NCBI GenBank assembly: GCA_001586965.3
Contig: LUCW03000050.1
Coordinates: forward strand, 110,001-132,500
Source of the DNA: Sphaeroforma sirkka
Taxonomy: Eukaryota > Opisthokonta > Ichthyosporea > Ichthyophonida
Direction: 5' to 3'
Length of the DNA stretch: 22,500 nt
Positions 8,173 to 17,003 of this stretch are shown piece after piece. The translations under genes were made by a program, and so were the position numbers. How positions within the stretch are numbered: the first letter of the stretch is position 1; every line of letters begins with the position of its first letter. The notes under the pieces are model-generated. The model saw only the letters and a program-made list of their open reading frames with translations, had not been told where the DNA came from and searched no databases.

Positions 8173-8815
8173 CTATGGCAAGGCATTCCTCAGCTGCTTA
8201 AGTAGCCTGGTCTCGGCTTCGTAAGCTGTTTCTATCAGAACATTTTTCATTGTATAACCTTTGCTGGCGTTGCGCTTCTCTTGGATTCTGTGGAATAAGA
8301 TCGTATCTCAGTAACACATACTACTGTACGTGTTTCTGTTGTCGTGGTCTCTGATTGAGATGCAGGTGTCAAGGTGAAATCGTGGATTTTCAACCTTGCG
8401 TTTAGGGTTGCAGACGGTGTCAGCTTGGTTGTTTCAACTGGACCTGTTCGACGAAATATATTATGTAGCCATGGCGTCTTGTAGACTGCACGGGTACTCT
8501 GGTAAATGAAAGTATCTACCTCTCTATCCACATCATATAAATTGTGTCTTATTGAACCATTGAAAACAACTGGTTGAGCCACTTACATAAATGTCTTAAA
8601 GGACCACAACGTTATGGCAGCATCCCGTATATGTACATAATTTAGCAACTGTGGTATCAACAAAAACGGTGGATTTGCGCGTGCGTTTCCATGTGATGGG
8701 TCGATTTGAAACATATCACTCTCAGGATGTTACATAGTTTGGCATCGCGACAATTCCGGTATTATGATGGAGCTGCAAACATATTTATGGCACGAGGTAC
8801 CCCACCATCCACTAT
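8173..8815 (-). pseudogene. Second, diverged copy of the gypsy-linked methyltransferase-like region
   Basis: The minus-strand frames read, in order: NMFAAPS (compare VDMFAAEHN in copy 1), FQIDPSHGNARANPPFLLI, then PQLLNYVHIRDAAITL (compare FQLDLSEHNAWANPPCQLI and VQLLNYVNITKSTITL). After an in-frame stop near 8584 come DVDREVDTFIYQS, KTPWLHNIF and GPVETTKL. Together these cover the whole domain seen at 1823-2456. The NPP motif is retained and followed by Phe. The ORF 8247-8582 ends in TGA, overlapped as ATGA by a new Met at 8250 that opens MKNVLIETAYEAETRLLKQL. That is similar in layout to the linker starting at 2443 in copy 1, and it ends at a TAG at 8173-8175. Stops and shifts make this a relic. 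It is collinear with the minus-strand RT and protease remnants at 10.9-12.6 kb. Confidence 0.65.
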
Positions 8816-9252
8816 GAGTACGTTTACCGACGCTACGCTTTCTAACTACCTTAAATTTTGTTTATTTTTTTGGTGGGGGGGGGGGAGTTTGGTCGCCCCC
8901 CTTTCCCAAGAAAAATAATTTAAAAAAGATTTGATGATCCGTGAAAATTTTACACACAAGCACTGGGGCCTAGGGAGAGTGTTTTTTTTTTTTGCTAAAA
9001 GTGCAGAAACACAAACATATACAATCTGATCATCTGTATCACTCATATAATCGGTGAAAACAACCGGCGTGTTCGACCTGTGACGTAGCTTGGGATCGGT
9101 ATGTTTGTGATCATTTCTGCGCTTGAATTGATACATTTTTGAGTCACGTATAATTCATACTTCGTAATGATTAACGCTTGCTCATTAGTAGGTGAGTTCC
9201 AACCGAGGATGCTTGGCGTACGTTGCTGATAAGTTCTGTTGTCGACAAGTGA
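8816..9252. other. Breakpoint region with G and C homopolymers
   Basis: There is a G11 run at 8875-8885, followed by a C-run at about 8895-8900, then a T-run near 8983-8993. Recognisable element sequence ends just to the left. No gene is supported. The G11/C-run pair could fold back or form a quadruplex, and may mark an old insertion end. Confidence 0.35.
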
Positions 9253-9651
9253 GTTTTTAAGCCTACCACTCGGTCATACACTGACCGAACCCGCACTACG
9301 CCACATACAATACGTACGGGAGCTGACTGGTTCAAAGTCCAAAGTACTGCTGACTATAGGTACGTGTCATCTCTTAATGAAATAGTTACCCCATTAACAA
9401 ACTCTGTTCTGAACTCTCGAATTACCACTGATGACTATCCTGCATGGAATTGCTACGTTTCAAAGGACCATGTCATGGCAACTGTTCAAGACTTGAGAGA
9501 CGAATCCGTACGTAGTTGGTATTCGGTTACGTCGAAGTCCAATGGTACGTCTAATGATTTGTTTGTTTGTTTTTGCGTTGTTAAGCATATTAATAGCCAG
9601 CCAGATTTTACACTACTGTACGCAGAATTGACATATATGGACGGTCTATAA
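9253..9651 (+). pseudogene. Possible exon of a MULE-like transposase (pre-SWIM region)
   Basis: The frame is open from 9253. It reads ADWFKVQSTADYRYVSSLNE, then VTPLTNSVLNSRITTDDYPA, WNCYVSKDHVMATVQDL and WYSVTSKSNG. Mutator-like transposases often have such a Y/W-x-V-x-S-x-x-G stretch just before a SWIM zinc finger, but the CxC...CxH signature itself is not found. GTACGT directly after SNG (9544-9549) looks like a splice donor, so coding may leave the frame there. The reading is tentative; the downstream spliced piece on the same strand supports a common origin. Confidence 0.25.
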
Positions 9652-9730
9652 AACACTAGGTGTATCGGTTTGCGCATGATAACGTCGAGAAGCGTTGAGA
9701 ATGCTATGTGTACACGGAGGCAGAACTCTG

Positions 9731-10223
9731 ATGACATTAGCATTAGACAACTCCTGGGGGTATGATAAATTCAAAGAAAAGTACAACCTACAAGATAAGA
9801 AATGGTAAGTCAGTACTTTTTATTGGTTTCACCTATATGTATATATCAGACCCTATCCAATGTACGTAAATTTGAAAGCCGATACTCAAGAGCTCAATGC
9901 TAGCCCACTGCTAAACAAATTCCACTATATTTCCACTGTTTTGTAAATATCACAGGTACAGCTCTGTATTCCATGTCAAGACATACGTGAAGCAGTATTC
10001 GGAGACTCTTCACATTCTAAATGAACTCGATGCCGAGAGCAAATTATGTAAAATATAACCTCCAAACAGGTACAGCCCTGTATTCCATGTCAAGACAAAC
10101 GTGAAGCAGTATTGGGAGACTCATGAACTCGATGTCGAGAGCAAAATATGTCAGGTATATCCTCCAAACAATCCTGATCATCGAGGCCGTAAAAAAGTTC
10201 GCCGTGCCGGTGTTTTACTTTAG
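9731..10223 (+). pseudogene. Spliced fragment with duplicated last exon (possible MULE transposase C-terminus)
   Basis: Exon 1 opens at Met 9731 (MTLALDNSWGYDKFKEKYNL) and ends at 9804 within a Trp codon. An intron with donor GTAAGT (9805-9810) and acceptor CACAG (to 9955) follows. Exon 2a (9956-10058) gives YSSVFHVKTYVKQYSETLHI and stops at TAA. A second copy, exon 2b (10070-10223), starts after its own AAACAG acceptor. It reads YSPVFHVKTNVKQYWETHEL, then VYPPNNPDHRGRKKVRRAG, and stops at TAG. Both copies join exon 1 in the same frame. A W-Y...Y-V-K-Q-Y stretch followed by PP...GRKK-x-R-R resembles the tail of Mutator-like transposases after the SWIM finger (PP-x-x-x-G-R-P-K-K). The 5' part is decayed or not found. 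The family call is inference; the splice structure is directly visible. Confidence 0.45.
9805..9955 (+). other. Spliceosomal intron (151 nt)
   Basis: The donor G|GTAAGT is a full consensus. The acceptor TATCACAG|G is preceded by a T-rich stretch (TTTCCACTGTTTTGTAAAT). Removing it keeps the frame, whereas reading through meets stops. The matching exon copy at 10070 has an independent CAG acceptor, which supports the boundary. Confidence 0.7.
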
Positions 10224-10547
10224 AGAATACATTGTCATGCTTGCACTAAAAGTATATCAACAACTAATAAGTACACCATCTTATTTGAAGTGTTGAAGCT
10301 AGGAAGACCACGAAGAAAATCTGTCCTGCTCCGCAAACTCTTGGCAAACTACAAAGTGACTGCTCTCACCAATGAGTCCCCATTGCCCGAAAGTAATTAC
10401 AATGTACATTCGCACTACATATTAAAGAAAGAAATTAATTCGCATGTGAACAACTTGTATATGAACTCTATCACAAGCTTATTCAACCCACTTCAAAATC
10501 CACTATTTGCTACTCCAAAACAAATATAATTTCACTAATCTCTATTC
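10224..10547 (+). pseudogene. Basic coding remnant following the spliced fragment
   Basis: The bases after 10223 read RIHCHACTKSISTTNKYTI in the same frame, then, from about 10290, LKLGRPRRKSVLLRKLLANY and a less ordered tail to 10529. GRPRRK is an AT-hook-like basic motif, also common near the end of Mutator-type transposases. It may be the degraded C-terminus of the same gene or an accidental open frame. Confidence 0.22.
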
Positions 10548-10549
10548 CT

Positions 10550-10884
10550 AACAAATATGGTAGTATTTGAAGACATATACACTAAAATCACCCTGTGACC
10601 GACATGAAAACGTACTGCCGTGATGATAGGGGTAGTGATTAGTGGAATCTACACACCCACGGGGTAGTGTTTGGTGAATCCCCTCTCTTATGGTATGTGG
10701 TCCATGGATATTGTCTGCGATCTTTAACCATCTAAGATTGACCTTCCAATCCATAGCGAGTGTTCACAGTACCATCTTTTTTAGTCAAATAAGTGGTTAT
10801 GCGGAATCCCATCCTTCAATGGCTAAATTACTGGTGTTTGTTGGAACACTATTTTAAGCCGCTTAAAGGCGTCATCACAGTCCT
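10550..10884 (-). pseudogene. Decayed RNase H-side region of the second gypsy element
   Basis: This lies downstream, on the minus strand, of the RT palm and connection region. Short segments such as DCDDAFKRLKIVFQQTPV and KDGIPHNHLF, in shifting frames, match the stretch that links RT to RNase H in Ty3/gypsy pol. No RNase H catalytic residues can be placed with confidence. The element then meets the plus-strand spliced fragment at about 10530, a likely later insertion. Confidence 0.4.
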
Positions 10885-11700
10885 TCAAGTCCACAAAGCT
10901 TCCAATTTGCCCTTGTAATATTTCAAATGCCAAAAAGACTGAAGGTGGTTTGCTATATGGGGAATTCCGTCCGACAGGAACCTGACGAAATGGCACATGC
11001 TGTTCAGATCCTTACCTGTGGTGGGCGTTTTTAAATCTAGAGGGGGATCTACCTTCCCTGGATCGATCATGATCCCTTCCCCGGATACAGGATATTCCAA
11101 TAGCTGTATCTCGTTCAGTACGAATTAAAATTTCTTGCTGTTGATAAGTTGTGCTTATTGAGTCTAGCCAAAGCCTTTCGCACATTTATGTCGTGTTCCT
11201 CTTTGGCCTTTGTAAAGACGACTATATCGTCTATATATACTTGTATATTGTCCATGTCTCGAAAAGAAGTCATGCATGTTGTGTTAAAAAGACATTGGTG
11301 AGTAAGCCAAATGGTGCTTCTTTGTGAGAGTACTGCTGTCCATCCCAGGTAATCGTGAAGTACTTTCGATGTAGCTTGCAAATATTCGTCTTATATTAGC
11401 TCCTTCCATTCGACTCAGTTATCCATTAATTCGTGATAAGTGGAAATTGCTTGTTGGTATGAGTGCATCGATTGGGCTCATATACAATCATATGCAAATC
11501 TTTTTCAAGGTCCCATTAGAGTTGAACTGGTCTACGACCAGAAGTGCAGGGTTGGCTATGGTAGGCTAGTTTTTCCAATCAGGCCTTGACATGTTTTCTG
11601 ACCATATACTTATAAAGCCATGCAACGTACTTGCGTATAATTCACTTCAGCTTCTATACGTCTACCTTATTTAGGTTTAAGCTCACACAATCGTTGCTAA
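10885..11700 (-). pseudogene. Reverse transcriptase of a second Ty3/gypsy element
   Basis: RT copies element RNA into cDNA. On the minus strand, 11226-11237 encode YIDD within IQVYIDDIVVFTKAKEEHDI, the catalytic Y-x-D-D loop. This is followed by ALARLNKHNLS, as in RT domain 5-6. Downstream, 11100-10890 give SGEGIMIDPGKVDPPL, then TPTTGKDLNSMCHFVRFLSD and GIPHIANHL. These are the family-typical G-I-x-x-D-P-x-K-V and T-x-x-x-L-x-S-F-L-G-x-x-x-Y-x-R-x-F-I segments, here with YYR replaced. Upstream, 11400-11600 carry broken pieces similar to the fingers region (AYHSQPCTSG, WDLEKDLHMIV). At least four frame changes and several stops make it non-functional. It is much more decayed than the LTR element at 1.2-4.9 kb, and on the opposite strand. 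Confidence 0.75.
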
Positions 11701-12318
11701 ATTTGAACTCAACACAGTCTGTGACTTGGATCTTTGTCATTTTCAAAATTATATTCTTCAGCTTCTCTGACATGAATTGAGGTAGCATCTCTCGCAGTTT
11801 TAGAAGGCTTACATACAGGTTTTAATAAAGTGTTGTCTGACTACTCTCACTGTGGATCAATACTTATAGGTAAGCTAGTAATAACAGTTGTATCTAACGG
11901 CAACAAATCACCCGTACTTACAATCAAGTCATAGTCAGGCGATGTATTTCAGATTGTCGCCTTTCGTGAAAGTGATTTGCTGATCGCTCAAAGTACACCT
12001 AAAACCTGCGGCCATGTCTCAACACGTTTTTTCTCTTTCGTAAGCTAACTTGAGCATAATAGGTTCTGATTTACGAGTTTCATCCAGGATTTTACAGTAA
12101 CAACGCTTATAATTCCTGCCCATTAGCCCGTGCGTCAAGAATGCACGTTCATCTTGCGGCGCATCCTTCTGTCTCAGTGACAAGATCCGAGATGCTTGTT
12201 GTCACTGAAATTCAACCTTTGGTCAGGTCCAGTTCCAACACTATCCACAAACTTTCGCGATACTTGTCTGTGTATTTCTATCGTAACATCGAACATCGAC
12301 CACTTGGTTCATGTTGGG
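11701..12318 (-). other. Decayed pol spacer between protease-like and RT remnants
   Basis: No open frame longer than about 60 codons is convincing here. From its position it should be the protease-to-RT linker of the minus-strand gypsy element. Only scattered similarity is visible, and I cannot place domains. Confidence 0.3.
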
Positions 12319-12567
12319 TTATGCGTTAACTGCAATGTAATTAACTGCGATTCTTAGCCTCTTATTCTTAGGCTTAGGTGGCAGTGATGACGGAACAGGT
12401 TTGTTCATAAGGACCTTGGAGGTTGACATTGTTCTTATGTCTATCAGCACCTTAATTGGTTCTCGATTGACGTTCACCTTTGTCCCATTCTTTTTTTCCC
12501 TTGTTATTGCCCGCAACGGAATGAGTGTCTCGACCAATACCTGATCCTTCATCTGCATTGGACTCAC
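12319..12567 (-). pseudogene. Possible retroviral-type protease remnant
   Basis: The frame contains VNREPIKVLIDIRTMSTSKV, resembling the V-N-G-x-P-I-x-x-L-I-D-T-G-A-x-x-S-F-I active-site segment of Ty3/gypsy aspartic proteases. The D-T/S-G triad reads D-I-R, so activity would be lost. PSSLPPKPKNKRLRIA follows. It lies in the right order and strand, upstream of the RT at 10885-11700. The match is short and could be coincidence. Confidence 0.35.
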
Positions 12568-12651
12568 TCTTCATGTGAGATTGTGGACAATTCTATCGCT
12601 TCGTAAAGAACTGGTATACTTTTGAATAAAATTCAGTCCACGTTAGGTCGG

Positions 12652-13614
12652 AGAGTTTTATGATGCCATGAATAGATCCTTTGATTAAAACCTCACGCAG
12701 CCTTGTCTGGGTAAGTTTGATGCATGTCTGCGTACCGTACCTTTTGATCCTTCCGGAAAAGATTCGACCAAAAGATGGTCTGTACCCAAATAACACACAT
12801 GTTCTAACTGTCGTCCGACATCTCCTTAGTTTGGGTACGGGGCAACTGCGTGTTGCAATCAAACAGATGGTCAGACACCGGCGTTCCTTCTTCAATAACT
12901 TCAGTCAACAGTCCGTCGAAAATAGATGAACGGTCATCTCGTTTTGCTTCTTCCATGTTTTCAGCTGCGTCGCAGAAGCCTTGGCCTCCTCTAATTATTT
13001 TACTTATAACAAAATTTTATGTTCGGTTTCTTGCGGAGAATTGCGATAAGCATAATCTGACCAAATTCTTACAAAATTTAGGCAAACCTCCCAAACCACT
13101 CATATCATTAGGGATAATACTATTTATTTCAAAGAGTTTTATGATGCCATGAATAGATCCTTTGATTAAAACCTCACGCAGCCTTGTCTGGGTAAGTTTG
13201 ATGCATGTCTGCGTACCGTACCTTTTGATCCTTCCGGAAAAGATTCGACCAAAAGATGGTCTGTACCCAAATAACACACATGTTCTAACTGTCGTCCGAC
13301 ATCTCCTTAGTTTGGGTACGGGGCAACTGCGTGTTGCAATCAAACAGATGGTCAGACACCGGCGTTCCTTCTTCAATAACTTCAGTCAACAGTCCGTCGA
13401 AAATAGATGAACGGTCATCTCGTTTTGCTTCTTCCATGTTTTCAGCTGCGTCGCAGAAGCCTTGGCCTCCTCTAATTATTTTACTTATAACAAAATTTTA
13501 TGTTCGGTTTCTTGCGGAGAATTGCGATAAGCATAATCTGACCAAATTCTTACAAAAATTTAGGCAAACCTCCCAAACCACTCATATCATTAGGGATAAT
13601 ACTATTTATTTCAA
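12652..13614. repeat. Tandem duplication of a 481-bp unit
   Basis: Unit 1 (12652-13132) and unit 2 (13133-13614) appear identical except for one extra A in unit 2 in an A-run near 13553. The joint at 13132/13133 is AAAGAGTTTT. On the minus strand each unit contains a 68-codon open stretch (12804-13010 in unit 1) reading GGQGFCDAAENMEEAKRDD, SSIFDGLLTEVIEEGTPVSD and HLFDCNTQLPRTQTKEMSDD. A second frame begins MKKERRCLTICLIATRSC. I recognise neither; from position they could belong to gag of the minus-strand gypsy element. Near identity means a very recent duplication or an assembly duplication. Confidence 0.9.
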
Positions 13615-13661
13615 AAATGACAAGTATGTATGTTACAATGTATGAACATATAGTATGGCTC

Positions 13662-14060
13662 TCATAGTCGCTGTAGTGGTTCAGGAAAGATTGATGGAAA
13701 GAAGTGGTCAGTAAATTCCCGTTTGAAGCTTGGGCCAAGTGAGTCGACAATGGAAGATATGCGCTGAGTCAATTCGGGCCGGTGTTGACAAAACACTGTT
13801 ACTATCGAATGTTCTATATATTCGCTTCCTGACCTACTAAATAGAGTACCCACCTCTGTGTTACAGATCGGGTCTGCGCCGTGCAGTGCCGCAGAATGGG
13901 TTAGTTCCGAGTATGAAATACCGAGAAGGACCAAGTTATCCGTCATAATCCGGTCGAGGATGAATTCGGTATGTGTTGGCTGGCCTGGATCGGAAGTATC
14001 ATAGGTGGAACCAACAAGCGCGATGATTTGGTTTGAACCGAAATTTGGAAGTAGTACTTC
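13662..14060 (-). pseudogene. LINE C-terminal domain
   Basis: The frame is open from about 14095 to 13662. It reads DAVEVEVLLPNFGSNQIIAL, VGSTYDTSDPGQPTHTEF, NLVLLGISYSELTHSAALHG and REFTDHFFPSIFPEPLQRL. It follows the LINE Cys/His region with a frame change near 14070. The function of this end domain is unknown to me; its position and even composition indicate a real coding sequence. It could instead be a small independent gene abutting the LINE. Confidence 0.5.
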
Positions 14061-14482
14061 TACTTCAACAGCGTCAGGGACGGGTGAGGGTACGGTGGTT
14101 CTTCAACATGCTGGAGAAAAGATCCAAGGTGTTCGTGGAGGGTCCAGATACCGTGGAAGTCGTGGCACTCCTGTAATTGCTGAAGGAGGTCAGGGCCAAT
14201 GGGCGGCAGTTTTGGACCTACCAGGACGCGACGAATCAGTTGTTGGATGCAGGTAAAGTGGCTGGTGGTGAACTTGTGACTACCGGGGCAGACAGGGCAG
14301 AGACAGCCGTCGGTGCGGTAGTCGAGCAATGTGACCATGTACGTATTCGTTACAATCATAGCACAGAGCCGGATTGGTGTAGACTCGAAGCAGCGATTGA
14401 AGCTGTCGTGTCTGGCTGTGTCTCGGTTTGAGGTTGGCGATTTACCCATAACCAGTTGGTAGTAGTATTGGCGCCAGGCCAT
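14060..14482 (-). pseudogene. LINE post-RT region with Cys/His cluster
   Basis: Reads MAWRQYYYQLVMGKSPTSN, then NTYMVTLLDYRTDGCLCPVC and PGSHKFTTSHFTCIQQLIRR. The C-x-C-x-x-C...H...H...C pattern resembles the Cys/His motif that lies behind RT in many LINE ORF2 proteins and is needed for retrotransposition. The overall fit is moderate. Frame breaks occur on both sides. Confidence 0.5.
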
Positions 14483-14608
14483 TGCCGCGATCTCCTTGTT
14501 GGACCAAGGTTTTGTTGAGTTCTTCCTGATGTTGTCACAGCGTTGGCGGAGGGCTACATGGTCGGGTGTACGCCCGCCCGTGGTTTTGTGTACAGTTTTC
14601 AGGTGCGC

Positions 14609-15241
14609 TTAGCTACTGTACGGGAAGCGCGGTGATGGTTTGTCGTGGGCCCAGGCGGGTTGCGTCAGAGGGGTGAGTGGATTTGTGCTGGCCATTGAGT
14701 CGAGTTGTATTCCCAGGCAACCTCCAAGGCAGTCCGCGAATGGTCGCGCGGGGAGAAAGCCGCAAAAGTGAAGTAAGTTTGTTTGATGTTTGGGAAACCG
14801 AGGGTATTTAGTGCCCGTGATAATGGCTGCTGCTTGGATGAGTGCTGAGTTAAAACGTTCGAACAGGGGGTCCAACGCATCCTTCCATATGGGCGGAGCC
14901 CAGGCAATAATGTTCAGCCTACATGTAGCCGTGGATAGGATGAATATTCTGAACATCACCAGTCGGTTGCGGGGGCGTCGCCAGCTGAAGCCATGGAAGC
15001 CATAAGCGCGGAAAGAGGCGATACCCAGTGACAATGTTGCAATCAGGGATTCCATATGTCTGGAGAGGTTGATTCCTGGTACTCCGTGAGAGAGTGGGAA
15101 CCCCAGATATTTGGAGTGTTTTGGTTCGGGATGTGTAGGCGCTATCTTCAGGGGGAGGTAACGTGTGTTCCAAGGTGCGTCTGCAAGCGTCGGCGTGATA
15201 AGCTCACCACTTATACGGAGGATTGGCGCCGCGTGTCGCAA
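14609..15241 (-). pseudogene. LINE RT thumb/connection region
   Basis: A 210-residue open frame, MRHAAPILRISGELITPT, contains HSKYLGFPLSHGVPGINL, the K-Y-L-G-x-x-x motif that follows the RT palm in LINE elements. A long helical region follows (SLIATLSLGIASFRAYGFHG, RLVMFRIFILSTATCRLNII, PLFERFNSALIQAAAIITG) as in the LINE thumb. It directly follows the palm (15326-15900) after a short frame-broken stretch. Confidence 0.75.
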
Positions 15242-15325
15242 GTCGGTAGATCATACTCGGGGTTTAATGACACCCTGTTCGAGGTCCGATTTGCGTCCCC
15301 ACGCATCAATGTCATCTAAGAATGG

Positions 15326-16167
15326 CTAGAGTGAAACCGATCGAGGGGCTTGGATCCGTGTGTCATCAACAAATAGATAAGAGCGGAGGAGCTTGGGCCG
15401 AAATTGTGCTAGCGTGACAGCTAAGGAATCCATGTAGATAATAAAGAGCTGGGGGCCGACGATTGAGCTTTGTAGGATGCCATTCGTTCTATGGAATAGA
15501 GACAAAGGCGTGCCGCGGTATGTCACTCGGGTAGGGACCCTCCCAAACAGCGCGCGGAGGCACTTGATCCAGTTTTCGGGCATTCCAGCGTGGCGCAGAA
15601 GTACCCATAGGCGTGGGAGAGCGACCTTGTCGTATGCCTTGGTTATGTCCAGACAGACGTCGTTCCACTCCTCTTCTGACCGTGTCTCAGATTCCATGGC
15701 GGCAAGTGCTTGGGTATGACAGGAGTACCGTGATTTGAAGCCAGCTTGGGTAGCATGGGTAGCAGAGCCGGGATGCCTCGTAATCAGATTAAGAAAGCAC
15801 TTTTCAAAGATGCGTCTGACTATTTGCGTAGGCGTGATGGGGCGGAAGTCGGCGGGGGAGGTGATATCTGCATCGGCTTTTATGGGTGCGCTGTCAAGAG
15901 GCTGCAGTTCAGGGCTGCAGGGAAGGTGCTCGCCTTCAGTAGCTCAGTGAATGCTTCGGCAAGGAGTCTAATCAGTGGGCTATTGGCGTCGGGGCGTCCT
16001 AATGTCCGGCGTTTGGTAGAGCGCTCTACTGCGGCCTTCAGGAGAAGGATGTGGATTCCGTCGGGACCAGGTCCCATATTGGGATAGCGTAGTATTGCCT
16101 CCATTACATCGTCGGGGCGTATGGCGGAAGTGACATTAGGAGAGGGTTTGGTATCCGGTGGAACCAC
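15326..16167 (-). pseudogene. LINE reverse transcriptase fingers and palm
   Basis: The upstream frame (16167-15880) has AILRYPNMGPGPDGIHILLL, the K/R-x-x-x-x-G-P-D-G-I motif that opens LINE RT. After one frame change near 15890, the frame runs open to 15326. It shows SPADFRPITPTQIVRRIFEK (RT domain 2), HATQAGFKSRYSCHTQAL, VCLDITKAYDKVALPRLW (domain 3, catalytic Asp), GILQSSIVGPQLFIIYMDSL (domain 4) and SYLFVDDTRIQA (domain 5). The catalytic pair DD is kept, but the usual A before it is V. A stop at 15326 separates the thumb. RT would prime reverse transcription on nicked target DNA. Confidence 0.87.
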
Positions 16168-16960
16168 GTACGGGTTTGTAGAGTTGAATAGGGCCTCAAT
16201 TTGGTACCCGGTATGCAGGGTTGGCGCGAAGACCGTCGTTGGTACGCAATATCTTTGAACATTTGGGCATTGCTTTGGGCGGTCAGACGTGGGCGGAACG
16301 AGTGGTTTGGCAGCCGCTGAACCCAGGGTCTGTTCAAGTCATAATAGAACCCTTCAAAGATTTGTGGGTAGTGGCATAGCGCCAGATGTGGTCGAGGATC
16401 CGTAGCAGCCCTTCCGCTGGTCCATGTAAAGTGAGATACGACCGTAGTAGGTTCTGATGCGCCCGGATTTCGGCTTGGAATAGTCGCGCGCGGGATTTGT
16501 TGCGTAGGGTTTAACAGTCGATGGCGATATCTGTTATATCCATGGGAGGGGAGGCGTTGGTCGGGAGGCGGCGGCAATGCTGGCATTTGTTGGGGCCGAT
16601 GGATTTGATTCATGGGAAGTATCTAGAGATCGAGCCCAAAGGTGTGGTCACCACAGATACCGTAGTCCGTCAGCTTATAAGTTTGGAGGGAGGCGGGGGC
16701 GGTAGGTCGATGATACGCATGTTCTGTACCAGTTGAGCCGCCAGCATAGAGGTAGTCCAAGTGCCACGTATTACGCAGAGTAGTTTCAATCGTTTTCATA
16801 CGTAGTCAGTGATTTGTAGATGCGTGGCCATACTTTGGGAGAACCCCCTGTTACAGGCTCTTGCTGATTGGTGGCTTGACCAATTCTCGATGATTTGCAC
16901 CATCGATGCGGACACGAGCGTCAATTGGATATCCAAAGTCAGATCCCCTAGCCAAGCTAG
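16168..16960 (-). pseudogene. LINE endonuclease C-terminal end and linker
   Basis: On the minus strand near 16770-16640, HLDYLYAGGSTGTEHAY and KLTDYGICGDHTFGLDL resemble the end of APE-type LINE endonucleases (R-I-D-Y-V...T-x-x-x-S-D-H-x-x-x), with GDH in place of SDH. LGDLTLDIQL near 16940 could be the G-D-F-N region. Next comes a linker, LRNKSRARLFQAEIRAHQ, LLRILDHIWRYATTHKSL and MPKCSKILRTNDGLRANPAY, leading into RT. Stops and shifts are frequent. Confidence 0.45.
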
Positions 16961-17003
16961 TTTTTTTTTGTGTGTGTGCTTTTTTTAGCCTCTTTCTCGG
17001 CTG

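Larger units (their letters stand above)
13662..16960 (-). mobile_element. Non-LTR (LINE-type) retrotransposon, decayed
   Basis: On the minus strand the order is endonuclease C-terminal end, linker, RT, thumb, Cys/His stretch and a C-terminal domain, all in one direction across 3.3 kb. The pieces lie in several frames. The endonuclease is cut at about 16960, next to T-rich DNA and the end of another coding remnant. I see no poly(A) tail at the low-coordinate end. GC content is visibly higher than in the flanks, which suggests a distinct origin or age. Confidence 0.8.

Noticed and set aside
14005..16087. Several plus-strand ORFs of 70-113 residues
   Set aside because: They are antisense to the LINE pol, which has clear RT motifs on the minus strand; the GC-rich composition lengthens antisense frames.
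16104..16613. 169-residue Pro/Arg-rich minus-strand ORF
   Set aside because: Another minus frame over the same bases carries the linker and RT-type residues, so this is most likely a shifted frame of the LINE.
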